From an uncultured bacterium (GTDB taxonomy: Bacteria; Patescibacteriota; Gracilibacteria; Absconditabacterales; Absconditicoccaceae): 64,000 nt of DNA. Position numbers and translations under genes: made by a program. The stretch spans positions 1 through 64,000 of the forward strand of contig CAIVEC010000011.1 of assembly GCA_903904875.1 (NCBI GenBank), given 5' to 3'. Within the stretch, counting starts at the first letter, position 1. Each line of letters begins with the position of its first letter. Of the stretch, positions 53,222-63,601 are shown piece by piece. The notes under the pieces are model-generated. The model saw only the letters and a program-made list of their open reading frames with translations, was not told the origin of the DNA and ran no database searches.

Positions 53222-54709
53222 ATGAAAATCGATCTGCAGAAGATAACATCTTTTCTCGATGTGCTCCAGAAATATCTTGGCAGACTGTATAATTTTTTCA
53301 GAGACAACAAAAATAACAGCAAAATCATGTTATTGATAGCGCTTACGACCTCCGGACTTGCAATCTATTTTGCGCTACAGCTCTATAGCGATATCAATGT
53401 GCTCAACGGAAAATCCTCTGAACTCAATAATTTATCAAGCTATGATACGCAGATCTTGGCAGTCAATGACATCACTCAGCCTATCCTCAAAAATTCAGAT
53501 ACGATCACCGATCTGCTCCAAGAAAACAAGACCACGGAAGGTGAAATCACCAAATATACTGACTATCTCAACGCATTGCAAGTGCCGTACACGTATTTGC
53601 TCCAATATCTCTATCTGCCTTCGCTCAACGTCTGGAAATCGAAATATACCGACAAGATCGATACCAACCTGATCGGAATCAACTTCCTCGAAAAAAATCC
53701 GTTCAATGATATCACCTTGCTCCAAAAGCGAGGGGATTTCTTCAAGAATCTGGGTGACAATAACGAATCAAATGATATACTCGATATGAAGATAGGGGAT
53801 TTCGTAGAGGATCAGACCGGCTTCTTTAGTATGCCTATTACGGTTTCATTTATCGCTAATTCCAAGCGTGCATTCTTGCTGCTTGCCGACAAACTCTCTA
53901 TGACATCCAATAAAGAGAATATTTCACTCATCAACGAATTCTTCTATTACCTGCGGAACGAAATCAAGAAAGATAAAAATAAGGAAATCAAAACGTTGGA
54001 AAGCGGTTATGCGACGATTTTCGGATCAGGAGATTTATCCACCGATGGGGGAAAGGTGAATGATGATAAATTAATCGGATATACGCTCTACAATCGGATT
54101 TTCAATAATGGACCGAATACACTCATCGACGACCAAATCATCGACAAGACCATCAAGAGCATTATCTCGTGCGACAACGAAACCGACGAAGTATGTTACT
54201 ACAAGTTCAGAGAAAGATATAGGGATATACCGACTTTCGGATATCTGCTAGGAACGGATTTCGGTACGAATGGAGCCGAAAATCTCAAACAGTTTATGCT
54301 TCAGCTTCCGCCGATCTTCTCAATCCAAGACTTTGAGTTTGATAAAATAAAATCACCAACACTTTCTGATGTAAGCAACAGCAAATACCAGGGAAAAATA
54401 ACCATCGTCGTATACGGAAGAAGCGCATCAGCGCAAGAAGTAGACCAGATCGCTCAAGCGCTGGGCAATAAATGTCTAGGAGAAAATAGGTCACTTACCG
54501 TCCAAGACGGACTCAATCTCATCCAAAGCGCAATCGTTAAACTTTCCGACGTCAATAAAATAGACAAAAGCTATAGTGATAATCTCCGAGAGCTTCAATG
54601 AATCATCCAGCAGCTCGATACGGATTTTCCAACCCTCAGCAATTACAAAAAAACTATAAAGCTCTTCGAACTTTATAGAATGCTTTCTGACGCGGGACTC
54701 TGTAAATAA
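53222..54709 (+). CDS. Membrane-anchored protein (495 aa)
   Basis: 495 residues in code 25: N-terminal helix, membrane segment (MLLIALTTSGLAIYFALQL, about 37-55), then an outer domain of about 440 residues. Contains DNETDEVCYYKFRERY and a C-terminal TDFPTLSNYKKTIKLFELY. I chose the ATG preceded by GGGAG; an in-frame ATG at 53156 lies 8 bp after the preceding gene and would add 22 residues. Probably acts with the 477-aa protein. Function unknown. Confidence 0.7.
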
Positions 54710-54788
54710 ATATAATTTTAAGTTTTAAGTGCTAAGTTTTAAATATTTTTTTCGATTATTTAACACTTAATATTTAGCACTTAGCATT
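54710..54788. repeat. AT-rich word repeat
   Basis: Words TTAAGTGCTAAGTTTTAAA and their complements alternate, so the spacer can fold on itself. A similar word set fills 62653-62747. Confidence 0.65.
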
Positions 54789-55541
54789 TTAGTTTCAAAG
54801 GTTGTGCCAAACATGATCCACGTCTTCGTCGTCGTCCAATGCGTCGAGAAGCGTATATAATTTATTGGTCGCTTCTTCGTTCAGCTTGACGGTGTTTTCC
54901 GGGATGAATTGGATATCTGATTCGACCATATGATAATGGAATTTTTCTAGCCCGTTCTGTACGGTTGCAAAATCTTTCTTGTCGACATAGATGACCACGG
55001 TATTTCCTTCGGCTTCGAAATCGGCTATAGGAAGCTCCATTGCACGTTCCTCAAGCTCATCCTTATTCAACGGTAAGACTCTTTCTACCGTTTTTCATTT
55101 ATCTTGGATCGTCTCGCTGATGCCGTCAATGACGATGACGCCTTGCTCTTTGAATTGCCGAGCTACGGAACCGATAGCTCCAAGCGTTCAGCCGTGTTTC
55201 TGCATTATCTGTTTCACGCTGGAAGCGCTTCTATTGGTGTTGGACGTCAACGCTTTGATAAGCAATGCTACGCCCTCTGGGCCGTATCCTTCGTAAAATA
55301 TTTCCTCGAGATTCTCTCCTTCGAGCTGTCCGGATCATTTCAAAATCGCTTTTTCCACGACTTCTCTCGGAAGATTATATTGTTTCGCTTTGCTGAGCGC
55401 GAGATCGAGCGCTGGATTCATTTTCGGATCCGCTCCTTTCCTTGCAGCTATCTGGATGATTTTTCAAACCTTCGCATACGCCTGTGATTTCTTTGCATCT
55501 CCTGATGCTTTTCTCGCTGCAATGCTATGCCGTCTTCCCAT
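54789..55541 (-). CDS. yebC: YebC/PmpR-family protein
   Basis: 250 residues in code 25. MGRRHSIAARKASGDAKKSQ, the GADPKMNPALDLALSKAKQ segment, EIFYEGYGPEGVALLIKALT and SVARQFKEQGVIVID are family hallmarks. These proteins act as transcription regulators or help ribosomes at difficult peptides (TACO1/YebC). The penultimate sense codon but one is TGA (Leu-Gly-Asn-stop), so standard-code annotation would end it two residues early. Start MGRRHS is the usual one. Confidence 0.95.
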
Positions 55542-55640
55542 CTTCTTTAATTTTAAATTTTAAAGGCGAAATTTACAATTTTAAAACCTTGTGCTGACGT
55601 TTTAAAATTTAAAATTCCAAATTGTAAATTCCAAATTATT

Positions 55641-56072
55641 TTACTTATTTTCTATAACACATTTGATGTCAGCTAGTTTGTAACCCTTTCTGAGGAGTTT
55701 CTGGATGATATCGAATCCGTCTACATCCCTGCGCTTATACGCTTGGATCTCTTTTTTGATTTTTGCGAGGGTACCTTCTCACATTTCTAACTCATATTTT
55801 TTCAATGTGTCTTTGATAATATCCTGCGGGACTCATTTCTGCTGCAGCTTCTGGATTATCTTGATTGCCGGTTTCCCTTTATTCACAACCTCGCTTCTGA
55901 TATAGCTTTCTGCGAACATAGTATCATTCACATAATTCTTCTTTTTTAATTCTTCAATAGTTCGATCTACATCACTCGTAGGGTATCATTTCATGTACAG
56001 CTTAATCCTCAACTCTTTTTCAGTCTTAGGGAAACGGTAGATATATTTTAATGCGTAATCAAAACACTTCAT
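55641..56072 (-). CDS. recX: RecX regulatory protein
   Basis: 143 residues in code 25. Three-helix RecX units: FDYALKYIYRFPKTEKELRI, TIEELKKKNYVNDTMFAESY, GVPQDIIKDTLKKYE and the final IIQKLLRKGYKLADIKCVI. It modulates RecA filaments; recA is not in this window. Downstream of the IleS-domain gene on the same strand. Confidence 0.9.
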
Positions 56073-56092
56073 AAGATTTTTTGTATATAAAA

Positions 56093-56713
56093 TTATTTCT
56101 TCAACGCGAAGTTGATAGTCGATTCGTTGTTGGTGAATAATGCGACGATATCTCCTTCAGGTTTGTCCGTGGATTGCAGGTCAGAAATCAGTGCCTCGTG
56201 TTTGAAGAAATCTTTGAATTCTTTGACGATGCTTGCTAGATTTTCATCAGTCGTATTAAATAGCATTAGCACTTTATCATCTACATTATAATTGGCGTCC
56301 TTCCTCATCTGGTTCAGAAACCTGGAGATTTCACGAGCGACTCCTTCCCTTTGCAATTCAGGCGTCAATTCAAGATCCAGTTTCGCTATGATGTTCTGAT
56401 CGACTGCCATATTGTCTCATTCCAGTCCTTCATATGCTATTTCATATTCGCCTGGTTCAAGCGTTCGCTCATTCCCTTCATTATCGAAAATAATCATTTT
56501 CCCATCGCCGACATCCTTGATATTCCCTTGTTTTCAGAATTGGATGATCTTCCCTGTGTCTTTGCCGAATTTTGCGGAAAGCTGGGACCCGATAGGTTTG
56601 AAGGTCTTTTGTATTTTGATGGAATCATCGAGTTCCTCGATCTTTTTCACGTTCACTTCTTCCTTGATGATATCATCGTATTTCTTCAATAATGCCTGTG
56701 CTGATGTAGTCAT
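56093..56713 (-). CDS. Isolated C-terminal domain of isoleucyl-tRNA synthetase
   Basis: 206 residues in code 25. Content matches only the IleS end: EEVNVKKIEELDD, FKPIGSQLSAKFGKD, then AKLDLELTPELQREGVAREI with SRFLNQMRKDANYNVDDK. The Rossmann, editing and anticodon parts are absent, and no upstream frame continues them. It opens with its own ATG (MTTSAQALLKKYDDIIKEE). Either ileS is split in this genome or this is a remnant; element A copy 5 lies directly upstream. Confidence 0.85.
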
Positions 56714-56734
56714 AAAATAGTCAAAATAATAAAT

Positions 56735-56807
56735 AAATGAGACGCCAAGAAAGTCTGATGTATGAAGATTTTCTAACGCCGAATTTATACCAACCAGTGG
56801 TATAAAT
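56735..56807. repeat. Divergent palindromic element A-D, copy 5
   Basis: AAAT-GA-GACG-CCA-AGAAA, loop, TTTCT-AA-CGCC-GA-ATTT, continuing into ATTTATACC/GGTATAAAT. The order of parts equals the other copies. GACG/CGCC pairs only with one mismatch on the plus strand, but with a G-U on the minus strand. Confidence 0.55.
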
Positions 56808-56872
56808 GTGTATTTACATATACAAATGCAGAGTAAAAAAGCAACCGAAGTTTTTTATTACATAAAAATTTA

Positions 56873-56952
56873 CATATATTCTCCTTCAAAAATAAGAAAT
56901 ATTTTTACATTGTCCTTCAAAAATGTTCATCATTTTTGATTGGTAGACTATA
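56873..56952 (-). repeat. Rearranged B-C element
   Basis: Minus strand: TATAGTCTACC (B left arm only), then AATCAAAAATGATGAACATT with TTTGAAGGA (hairpin C), then a second partial C ending GAAGGAGAATATATG. It sup­plies the TAG stop of the HAD-like gene. Confidence 0.6.
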
Positions 56953-57754
56953 ATCAGTATTTGCTATTTCCAAATATCTGTTTGCGTATGTTTTTCGGAT
57001 CAGAGGTATCGTAGAGCGCGAATTTGATTTCCGGAAATTTTTTGATAAGTTCGCTCGTGATATACGTTTGTATGCTATCAGTATATTTTTTGTTATCATC
57101 ACTAAATCAAATACTGATATGCCTATTTTTCATAAATTGTTCACCATAATAGCTCGTATACGTGTCTATGGTTTTTGTAATGCATTTTTCAAAAGCTAAA
57201 GCTTTTTTCTCTGCACTTGTTTTGTTTCACCATCCTAGCATTTTAACGAATTCAGGATTATTACAAGGAATATAGAGATTATTGTTGAGATAGATATCTA
57301 TAAGGGTATCTGGATTAATGGTTCGATCACTAAGATGGTTTCTCATGTTATAGATCATTTCCTCTCTTTCTTCCGCATTCAATACTTCATAGATAATTTT
57401 TTTGTGTATTTCTCTGAATTCTTTTAGAGCATTACCACGATCACTGACGATATCCGTAGGTGAACATTCTATAGTAGAAGTTTTGAATTTATTCCAGCTT
57501 GGTCCACCATTATCAATGACTTCAAAAACATCTCTGATGAGTTTACCATATCATCTAAATTCTCTACAAGAATATTCTATATCTTCATGAAATTTTGCAT
57601 TCTCCTTGTCTTGTAACCTTTTCTCATATTCAGCATTGGGTACAGGTTCTTCTTGTCGTGAACCACCAGGCTGTTTGATGAGCAGATAAATAGGCGTTTT
57701 GGTATAGAGAATATTTTGATCGAGATCAAAAACATATGATTTTAGCATAATCAT
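56948..57754 (-). CDS. HAD-like phosphatase-fold protein
   Basis: 268 residues in code 25. Motif I looks like YVFDLDQNILYTKTPIYL (DxD). A late ISIGFSDDNKKY resembles motif IV with two Asp. The large cap between (about 60-180) has no recognisable motif. The TAG stop lies inside a B-C repeat. Two small genes upstream on the same strand are probably co-transcribed. Substrate unknown. Confidence 0.65.
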
Positions 57755-57769
57755 TATTATGATGTAAAA

Positions 57770-57976
57770 CTAATTTTTTGGTTTTCATAGGATAAACATT
57801 CCTCCTCATTTAATATATTCTATGACTCTTCTTCCTTTTCGATCCATGCCTTGTCAAACAAATTCCACATTGTTCTCTTTGTATTCGATTGCCGCTCAGA
57901 GTTTCTTAGAGGTATCTTGCGTTATTTTTTTTGTTTTTTTACTATCGTTGTTTGTTTTTTCTTCAATCCTTTCCAT
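57770..57976 (-). CDS. Small uncharacterised protein (68 aa)
   Basis: 68 residues in code 25 with six TGA glycines: charged start MERIEEKTNNDSKKTKKITQ, then KLGAAIEYKENNVEFVGQGM and EYIKGGGMFILGKPKN. 15 bp before the HAD-like gene. Function unknown. Confidence 0.6.
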
Positions 57977-58005
57977 GAATATAAAATATAAAAAAAATAA
58001 AGATT

Positions 58006-58503
58006 TTATCTGAATGATATTTCTATTTCTTTTTGAAAATTCGCTTCAAGGATTTCCAATCTTTTTTTTATCTCCGGATTTATGTCCAGAATTATATCAA
58101 TTTTTCCTTGATCTAACAATTTTTCCTTTCCCCTGGCTAGTATTTTATCATAGATGAATTGTCCTTCACACAAACGGATAGGAATATTTTCTGCATCCTT
58201 ATTGAAATAATGATAGCCTCTACGGTTCTCTCCAATTTTGACTGTTCCTACAAAAAAAGAGAGTGTTTTATTTTTTTCTTTTTGATTGATTTGCCTGATA
58301 AAATCTTCTTCTGTGTATTTGCTCTCAAGAGTGATTTTTTCTGCGTATACGTCCCATCATAAAATTTTATTGAGAAAGAACGCGGTTACCTGACATTGTT
58401 CACGCGCAGGATTTTTTTCTTCTCGATGTTCCGGATCTCACGATGTTTTGCTGCTTCGGGATTTTGGAAGTATGCGTTTGACATAATCTGCAGAAAGTTT
58501 CAT
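58006..58503 (-). CDS. Uncharacterised protein (165 aa)
   Basis: 165 residues in code 25: basic start MKLSADYVKRILPKSRSSKT, then TAFFLNKILGGDVYAEKITL and EEDFIRQINQKEKNKTLSFF. First gene of a three-gene minus-strand run; TTGACA lies 48 bp upstream (58556-58551). No family recognised. Confidence 0.6.
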
Positions 58504-58564
58504 AGCTATAATTATATAAAGTAACAATCGTTTATTGATTTAATAAGAAATGTCAAGAGTAATA

Positions 58565-58637
58565 ATACCGACTGTTTTTGAACTAATAAATTACTTCGCT
58601 TACGCTTGTTCTTTATGTATCAAAAATCGCCGGTATA
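58565..58637 (-). repeat. Palindromic element D, copy 4
   Basis: ATACCG/CGGTAT outer and TTTTTGA/TCAAAAA inner stems, with loop GAACAAGCGTAAGCGAAGTA similar to that of D copy 1. In copy 1 it joins A directly; here B-C lies between them. Confidence 0.65.
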
Positions 58638-58724
58638 TATTATTCTTCAAAAATATGTTTTAGTATTTTTGATTGAAGAATATATGGTTGCCAAAATTAA
58701 TAAATATTCAATTGGCAAACCATA
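58636..58724 (-). repeat. Two-hairpin element B-C, copy 4
   Basis: B: TATGGTTTGCCAA/TTGGCAACCATA (one bulged T). C: ATATATTCTTCAATCAAAAA with TATTTTTGAAGAATAATAT. Same order as at 16664-16768. Confidence 0.75.
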
Positions 58725-58777
58725 ATTTCGACGTCACAAAAACTTTCATTGCTTCAAGTTTTTATTGCGTCTCAATT
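58724..58777 (-). repeat. Palindromic element A, copy 4
   Basis: Minus strand: AATT-GA-GACG-CA-ATAAAAAC, loop, GTTTTTGT-GA-CGTC-GA-AATT. The single change from copy 1 in the inner stem gives a U-G pair on the minus strand. It starts directly after the terminator T-run. Confidence 0.8.
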
Positions 58778-58804
58778 AAAAAAAGGTCGGCAAATACGCC
58801 GACC
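58778..58804 (-). terminator. Terminator of the 242-aa gene
   Basis: Minus strand: GGTCGGC/GCCGACC around GTATTT, followed by seven T. Confidence 0.9.
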
Positions 58805-58825
58805 TTGAAATGTGTGAAATGTTTT

Positions 58826-59554
58826 TTACTTGTTTACGGGAAGTTCAAATTCAATCTTCTTTTTTATTTCCCCATTTGAATGAACCTTGTCAAAGTAGAA
58901 CCTGAAGGGAAGATTTTCATAATAATCCCATCCTTTAAGATAATAGGTACATTTACATTCTTCGTGGTTAATGGTGAGTTGTTGATCTTCTCCTTTGAGA
59001 TACTTAAGTGCAATACCATCAGGTTCAAATACAATAGTTTCATCTTCAGTCGATTCATCGATTTCATTGGCAGCCCATTCATATTTTGCGATAATATTCT
59101 TGAGTTTTTCTTTAAATTCAGAACTCACAATAAACACACTATTAAGGGCAGCGATTATATCGTTGAAGTAAACATTCAATGCAAATTCCTTTGCTTTTTT
59201 GTAGAGTATATCACTTAGTTCATCATACTGATTCCGGAGTGATATGGTCATCAACGAAGCCAAAACCGTATAGAACAACAAGGAAAATGCAATTGTGAGT
59301 GCAACACCAAGAAGTGTTAGAAAAATGATCGCTATAACATCTCCGTAAATAAACTGTATGAGCCATTCCCAACGGAAGTTAAGGAAATCCATTCCGAGGG
59401 TGAGATAGAAAACCATACCGATACCAATGGTACCAAAAATGCAGGAAAAAAGTGATGCTACATTACTTTTCTTATTAATCTGAGAATTGATTTCAGCTAT
59501 GCGTTCGTTTATTGCCTTATTAGCATCACCGAACGATTTTTTGTAATTTTTCAT
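58826..59554 (-). CDS. Membrane protein without UGA (242 aa)
   Basis: 242 residues. N-terminal amphipathic helix, two to three membrane segments (VASLFSCIFGTIGIGMVFYL, VIAIIFLTLLGVALTIAFSL), and a soluble C-terminal part ending KKIEFELPVNK with a Cys pair (ECKCTYYLKGWDYYENL). About 12 glycines, none TGA. Promoter like those at 50347 and 51096, terminator, and A-B-C-D element at its 3' side. No family recognised. Confidence 0.75.
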   Translation of the reverse strand: MKNYKKSFGDANKAINERIAEINSQINKKSNVASLFSCIFGTIGIGMVFYLTLGMDFLNFRWEWLIQFIYGDVIAIIFLTLLGVALTIAFSLLFYTVLASLMTISLRNQYDELSDILYKKAKEFALNVYFNDIIAALNSVFIVSSEFKEKLKNIIAKYEWAANEIDESTEDETIVFEPDGIALKYLKGEDQQLTINHEECKCTYYLKGWDYYENLPFRFYFDKVHSNGEIKKKIEFELPVNK

Positions 59555-59577
59555 AGTTTTATTTTTTTGTTTAATAT

Positions 59578-59605
59578 ATCATATATATTTACTAACAAAT
59601 ATCAA
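59578..59605 (-). promoter_or_regulatory. Promoter of the 242-aa gene
   Basis: Minus strand: TTGATA, 16 bp, TATGAT; 23 bp before the start codon. Confidence 0.65.
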
Positions 59606-59612
59606 GAGTAAT

Positions 59613-60338
59613 TTACAACCTAGTAAAGGGGATGATTTCTTCCTTCTCTTTATAGATATTGTGGAGATCTTCCCGGTTCTTTATCTTCTCTACATCCCGA
59701 TCACCGATTCTTGTCCTTCTGAGTTGGATCAACGTTCCGCCCATACCCAATTCCTTACCGAGCCAGTAAGCGATAGATCTGATATACGTGCCGGACCCGA
59801 CATCTATTTTCAACTGCAATAATGGAAAATCATACCTCAAAATTTCATATTTCTGAACTTTCATCACTTTATTCTCTTCGATGATATTTCACGCTCTGGC
59901 ATCGTGATACGACCTTTTCCCTTCCCTTTTCTTAGCGCTGAACGCGGGGAGCGGAAGCGCGTACTCCGGTATCAGTGAATCTAGCTTTTTCTTGATTTCA
60001 GCTAATGTCGGCGCCTCTACGGTGCCGTTTTCCATTTCCACTCATATTTTCTTTCCATCCTTGATCGCTAGTTCGTAATTCACAATTTTCTCCCAATATT
60101 CCATATCCCGCGTATCCGTCAATTTAGAAAAATCGATGGTAGCGATATAGGATTTATCCAGTCAGATAAGTTCTGTCAGTTTTTTGGTATCATCGCCCAA
60201 GGCGAGAATCATTAGTCCCGTAGCCATCGGATCAAGTGTTCAACTGTGCCCGATTTTCTGTTTTGTGAAATGACGCCTGAAAATGCGGATGACGTCAAAA
60301 CTCGTAATTCGTGCTGGCTTATCGACAGCTAAGAACAT
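59613..60338 (-). CDS. truB: tRNA pseudouridine synthase B
   Basis: Makes pseudouridine 55 in the T-loop. 241 residues in code 25. KPARITSFDVIRIFRR and KIGHSGTLDPMATGLMILAL hold the catalytic Asp (about 36). DVGSGTYIRSIAYWLGKELG and GTLIQLRRTRIGD follow. The C-terminal PUA-like domain is absent, as in short TruB forms. The glycine in HSGTLDP is TGA. Confidence 0.95.
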
Positions 60339-60535
60339 AATGAATAATGAAAAATTTAAAGTGAAAAATGGTGGAAAGTATTCTATGGACTACTGTTATA
60401 TAACAATAGTTTATAAGTTTACAAATCAATCGTTATTCGTTATTCATTCTTCATTTTTCATTCATTTAAAAATAGTTGATTTTGATGCTGAAACCAGTAC
60501 TATTCTGGTGGTTTTTTAGATTTTAAACAAAAATA
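60339..60535. other. Intergenic region with AT-rich words
   Basis: Divergent spacer between truB and the lipoprotein gene. Repeats of GAATAATGAAAAATT and complements TTCATTTTTCATTC can pair over a distance. Near the end, CCAG/CTGG with T6 (60493-60519) may be a weak terminator. No gene seen. Confidence 0.5.
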
Positions 60536-60901
60536 ATGAAAAAATTATACATGGTAGGATTGGTACTGATTGCCGCTAGCGTAGCAGGATGTACGCTCAA
60601 AAGTCCTAAAGTTCCTGTATTGACGACAGGTGATACCCAGGAGATTACGTGAAATGCAGATCTTACATGAATAAATACGACAGGAAATGCTATGGAAGAA
60701 TTTACCGGAGAATTTGATTCAGGAGTAGTGCCTACCGTTACTGGCAGTGAATGAGTGAATGCAACAACCGGCGCTGTCGTTGATGTGAACAACATGATCA
60801 ATCAGAGAAAACTACAATCAGGAGATACAAGCAAACTTACGGAAGAAGATATCTCGCTTATGGAAAAGATCATCCAGAAAATACAAAACATAGGAAAATA
60901 A
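60536..60901 (+). CDS. Lipoprotein (121 aa)
   Basis: 121 residues in code 25. Lipobox ASVAGC (Cys about 19) after a hydrophobic start. Thr/Gly-rich middle with three TGA glycines. Helical C-terminus DISLMEKIIQKIQNIGK. Role unknown. Confidence 0.75.
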
Positions 60902-60933
60902 TCTTATTGTTTTTTTAGCTATTAGTACGTGGT

Positions 60934-61227
60934 ATGAATACCTTATTTGAAATGATCAAAGGAATTTTCTTTTTCCTGACGATAGTTGTAGGGCTTTTTC
61001 TCCTCAGAGGAAGCGTGATTTTCGGTCCGGAATACGAAATACTGATCAAACAGATCCTGATGCCGGGATATTTGGTCTTTTGCTGAACCATGTTCGGATA
61101 CATCGTTGCCCGCATTCAGCTCGGATACGAAGATGATCATCCGCACAAAAACAGGATTTACGTCAGATCGTTTATTTTTGGCGTAGTTTTAGGCGTGCTC
61201 CTGGCTATAGCATATATGTTTATCTAA
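60934..61227 (+). CDS. Small integral membrane protein (97 aa)
   Basis: 97 residues in code 25 with three membrane segments (IFFFLTIVVGLFLL, MPGYLVFCGTMFGYIVA, FGVVLGVLLAIAYMFI). Lies 33 bp after one lipoprotein gene and 9 bp before another; probably one operon. Confidence 0.7.
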
Positions 61228-61236
61228 TTTTGAACT

Positions 61237-61779
61237 ATGAAAAAAATATTACTTCTGACACTATTGACGTTGTTTATTCTGACCGGGTGTAAATCCAAAT
61301 CCTCTTTTTCATTGACCTTCGACGAATTTACCATTAAGCTCTATGATAACAACAAGCAATATACGGCGATTCAGCCGGATACCAGTATCGTAGATATGAA
61401 AGTACTTACGGAGATGAAGGAGACAATACTAGGGACAGGAAATACAGGATTCATCAATTCATTCATCATCATCAAGACACCTATCCAATCATGAATCGAT
61501 ATCAAGGAACTCGTCGACTCCAATACCAAACAGCTTCAACTCAAACTCTTGAAATACAAAATCACTGATAGCGTCAACAAAAAAGTGAAATGCGATGATG
61601 TACAATATTCTTGATATGTGACCGCTTTTTCCTATCAATTGAATAATCAGACATTGTATGATGGACAATACTTTTTCACTGATGATGAATCACTCTATCT
61701 GCTTTCACTCAGCAGTGATGACAACAAAGATATCCAAAGCTTCATCAAAAGTGTAGGAACTGTTAAATGCATCAACTAA
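61237..61779 (+). CDS. Lipoprotein (180 aa)
   Basis: 180 residues in code 25. Signal peptide and lipobox LFILTGC (Cys about 18). The following domain begins SFSLTFDEFTIKLYDNNKQY and contains DGQYFFTDDESLYLLSLSSD. No family recognised. Confidence 0.75.
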
Positions 61780-61878
61780 ATAATTTGAAATTTATAATGT
61801 GCAATTTGAAATTTACAAACACACTCACTTAGGTTTTCAAATTCAAAATTAATCTTTTTAATCTTTATCAATGAAGTC

Positions 61879-62652
61879 ATGGCATCTCAAGACTTTTTCA
61901 ATGAGCCAAGCAACCTCAGCGGATGGCAATTAGTAGGAAAAGTGTTTATCGGCATCCTCATCGGAGGAGTGATCGCTGCATTGCTGTTTGTAATCCTTTC
62001 ATTCATGGGAGGGATGTTTACCAGTGCATTCGGTCAGCAAGCAGGCGCTACCGTAAATCCTATGCTGTCGTTGATCTTGCTCTTCATATGATTTCTTAGC
62101 ACGTTCATAGGAAATATCGCTGTCGGAGGTGTATACAGCCTCTTCTACAACAGAAAATATTACAACACCAGCAAGATGTTCGGTCTGCTCTTTTTGACCA
62201 ACGGAATCCTTTTCTTCTTCCTTGCTCCTATCTATATCGTATTTGCAAGCCAGATAGATGTGCTCTTTATTATCTTGGGTTTCCATATTCTTTTCTCAGT
62301 ATTCGCTTCAGCCGCTCAGATAGAATTTTCTACCAATCCTAACTATAGCGCTTCATCATTTATGGGAAATATTCTCTGATTTGCATTAGCATTTCTCGCA
62401 TATGCCTTGATCTACAAGATGTCAGGTTCTGCAGCCGTGCAACAAAGAATTTACCTCTTTATGCTTCTGCCTCCTATGCTTGGATATGCGATAATCCCTT
62501 TTGGAGCAGGTATCCGGGAAAAGGTATACTATAAATTCTACGAACTTGGAAATAACGGATTTTATATCCCATCCGTTGCAGAAACTAATGACGAAGAACC
62601 GGAAGATACAACGAATAAAGACGGTTCGGAAGATGTAAACGTAGAAAACTAA
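61879..62652 (+). CDS. Integral membrane protein (257 aa)
   Basis: 257 residues in code 25 with six to seven membrane segments (GKVFIGILIGGVIAALLFVI and others) and an acidic cytoplasmic tail (AETNDEEPEDTTNKDGSEDV). One TGA glycine in a helix (LLFIGFLSTF) and one in NILGFAL. Family unknown. Confidence 0.75.
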
Positions 62653-62747
62653 AAAAATAATGCTAAGTGCTAAATGTTAGGTGTTAAATATAGGAAAACA
62701 TTTACTTAAAACTTAGCACTTAAAATTTAAAACTATAATTTTGTAGT
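62653..62747. repeat. AT-rich word repeat
   Basis: Words GTGCTAAATGTTAGGTGTTA and AACTTAGCACTTAAAATTT, the same set as at 54710-54788. Confidence 0.6.
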
Positions 62748-63140
62748 ATGTATCTGTATTATATAGCATCACTTATCAAATTTGTGCTTGGTATCGCTAT
62801 CATGCTGATCACCTACACGTCCATCAATGTGTACGAAGATCCCGTGATCGGTATCGGCCTAGGTATTCTCTGATTATTCATCGCCGCGCGAGGAGCGAGT
62901 TTCTTCCTTTTTCTGTGAATACAGAAATTTTTCCGCGATATTTCCAAAGAGCGTTTAGTAAAAGATAGTTACAAGCTTTCACTCTTATTCGGAATTTATG
63001 TGCTCATCAACGCGTTATTTTTGCTCTTATGATATCGAAGCAAATTTCTCTGACTCATACTCCTCGTAGGATTCATCATTCTTCAAGTGGTTTTATTCTC
63101 TGAGCAAAAGAAAACAACCAATGAATTCCCAAATATCTAG
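62748..63140 (+). CDS. Small membrane protein (130 aa)
   Basis: 130 residues in code 25, four membrane segments (SLIKFVLGIAIMLITYTSI, GLGILGLFIAARGASFFLFL and two more). Its last 20 bp overlap the next gene, in another frame, so translation is probably coupled. Confidence 0.75.
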
Positions 63141-63441
63141 TACAGTAAAAAAGATCCAGGAAAAGCTCAAGACCGTCTATGATCCTGAATTTCCTATGAT
63201 TGACCTCTATACCTTATGACTGATTTATGATGTCAAATTTTCCCCGAAAGAGAAACTTGTCAGTATTCTGATGACGTTCACGACTCCGTTTTGTCCTATG
63301 GCGGAGATGCTGCAAGAGATGGTCAGGAACGCGGTTCTCGAAGTGATTCCCGATGTTTCCGTTCAGATAGAGATAACGTTCGAACCGCCACGGAATCAGA
63401 CCATGATCAAAGACAAAGATTTGCAAAGAATGTTCGAATAG
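63121..63441 (+). CDS. DUF59/MIP18-family protein (SufT/PaaD-like)
   Basis: 106 residues in code 25. Signature TVYDPEFPMIDLYTLGLIYD, then SILMTFTTPFCPMAEMLQEM with a conserved Cys, and VQIEITFEPPRNQTMI. Family members help iron-sulfur cluster assembly or maturation. The glycine in LGLIY is TGA. No suf gene is adjacent. Confidence 0.9.
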
Positions 63442-63450
63442 AACATATTT

Positions 63451-63529
63451 ACGTCATTCCGGCGCTAAGTGTTGCAGCCGGAATCCAATTTGCTTAGCAT
63501 GGATTCCCGCTTTCGCGGGAATGACGTCC
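63451..63529. repeat. GTCATTCC-type nested palindrome
   Basis: ACGTCATTCC pairs with GGAATGACGT at the ends; inside are GGC..GCC and CCCGC-TTTC-GCGGG hairpins. The sequence type GTCATTCCCGCGAAAGCGGG is widespread as a small repeat in other bacteria. It is GC-rich relative to the window. Confidence 0.8.
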
Positions 63530-63533
63530 ATAT

Positions 63534-63566
63534 AAAAAAAACCTGGCCATGCATTCCAGGTTTTTT
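63534..63566. terminator. Bidirectional terminator
   Basis: ACCTGG/CCAGGT with an A-run on one side and a T-run on the other, between two convergent genes. Confidence 0.85.
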
Positions 63567-63601
63567 CTTTACCGACGGGTGTCGGCATTATTTCCAGTTC
63601 T

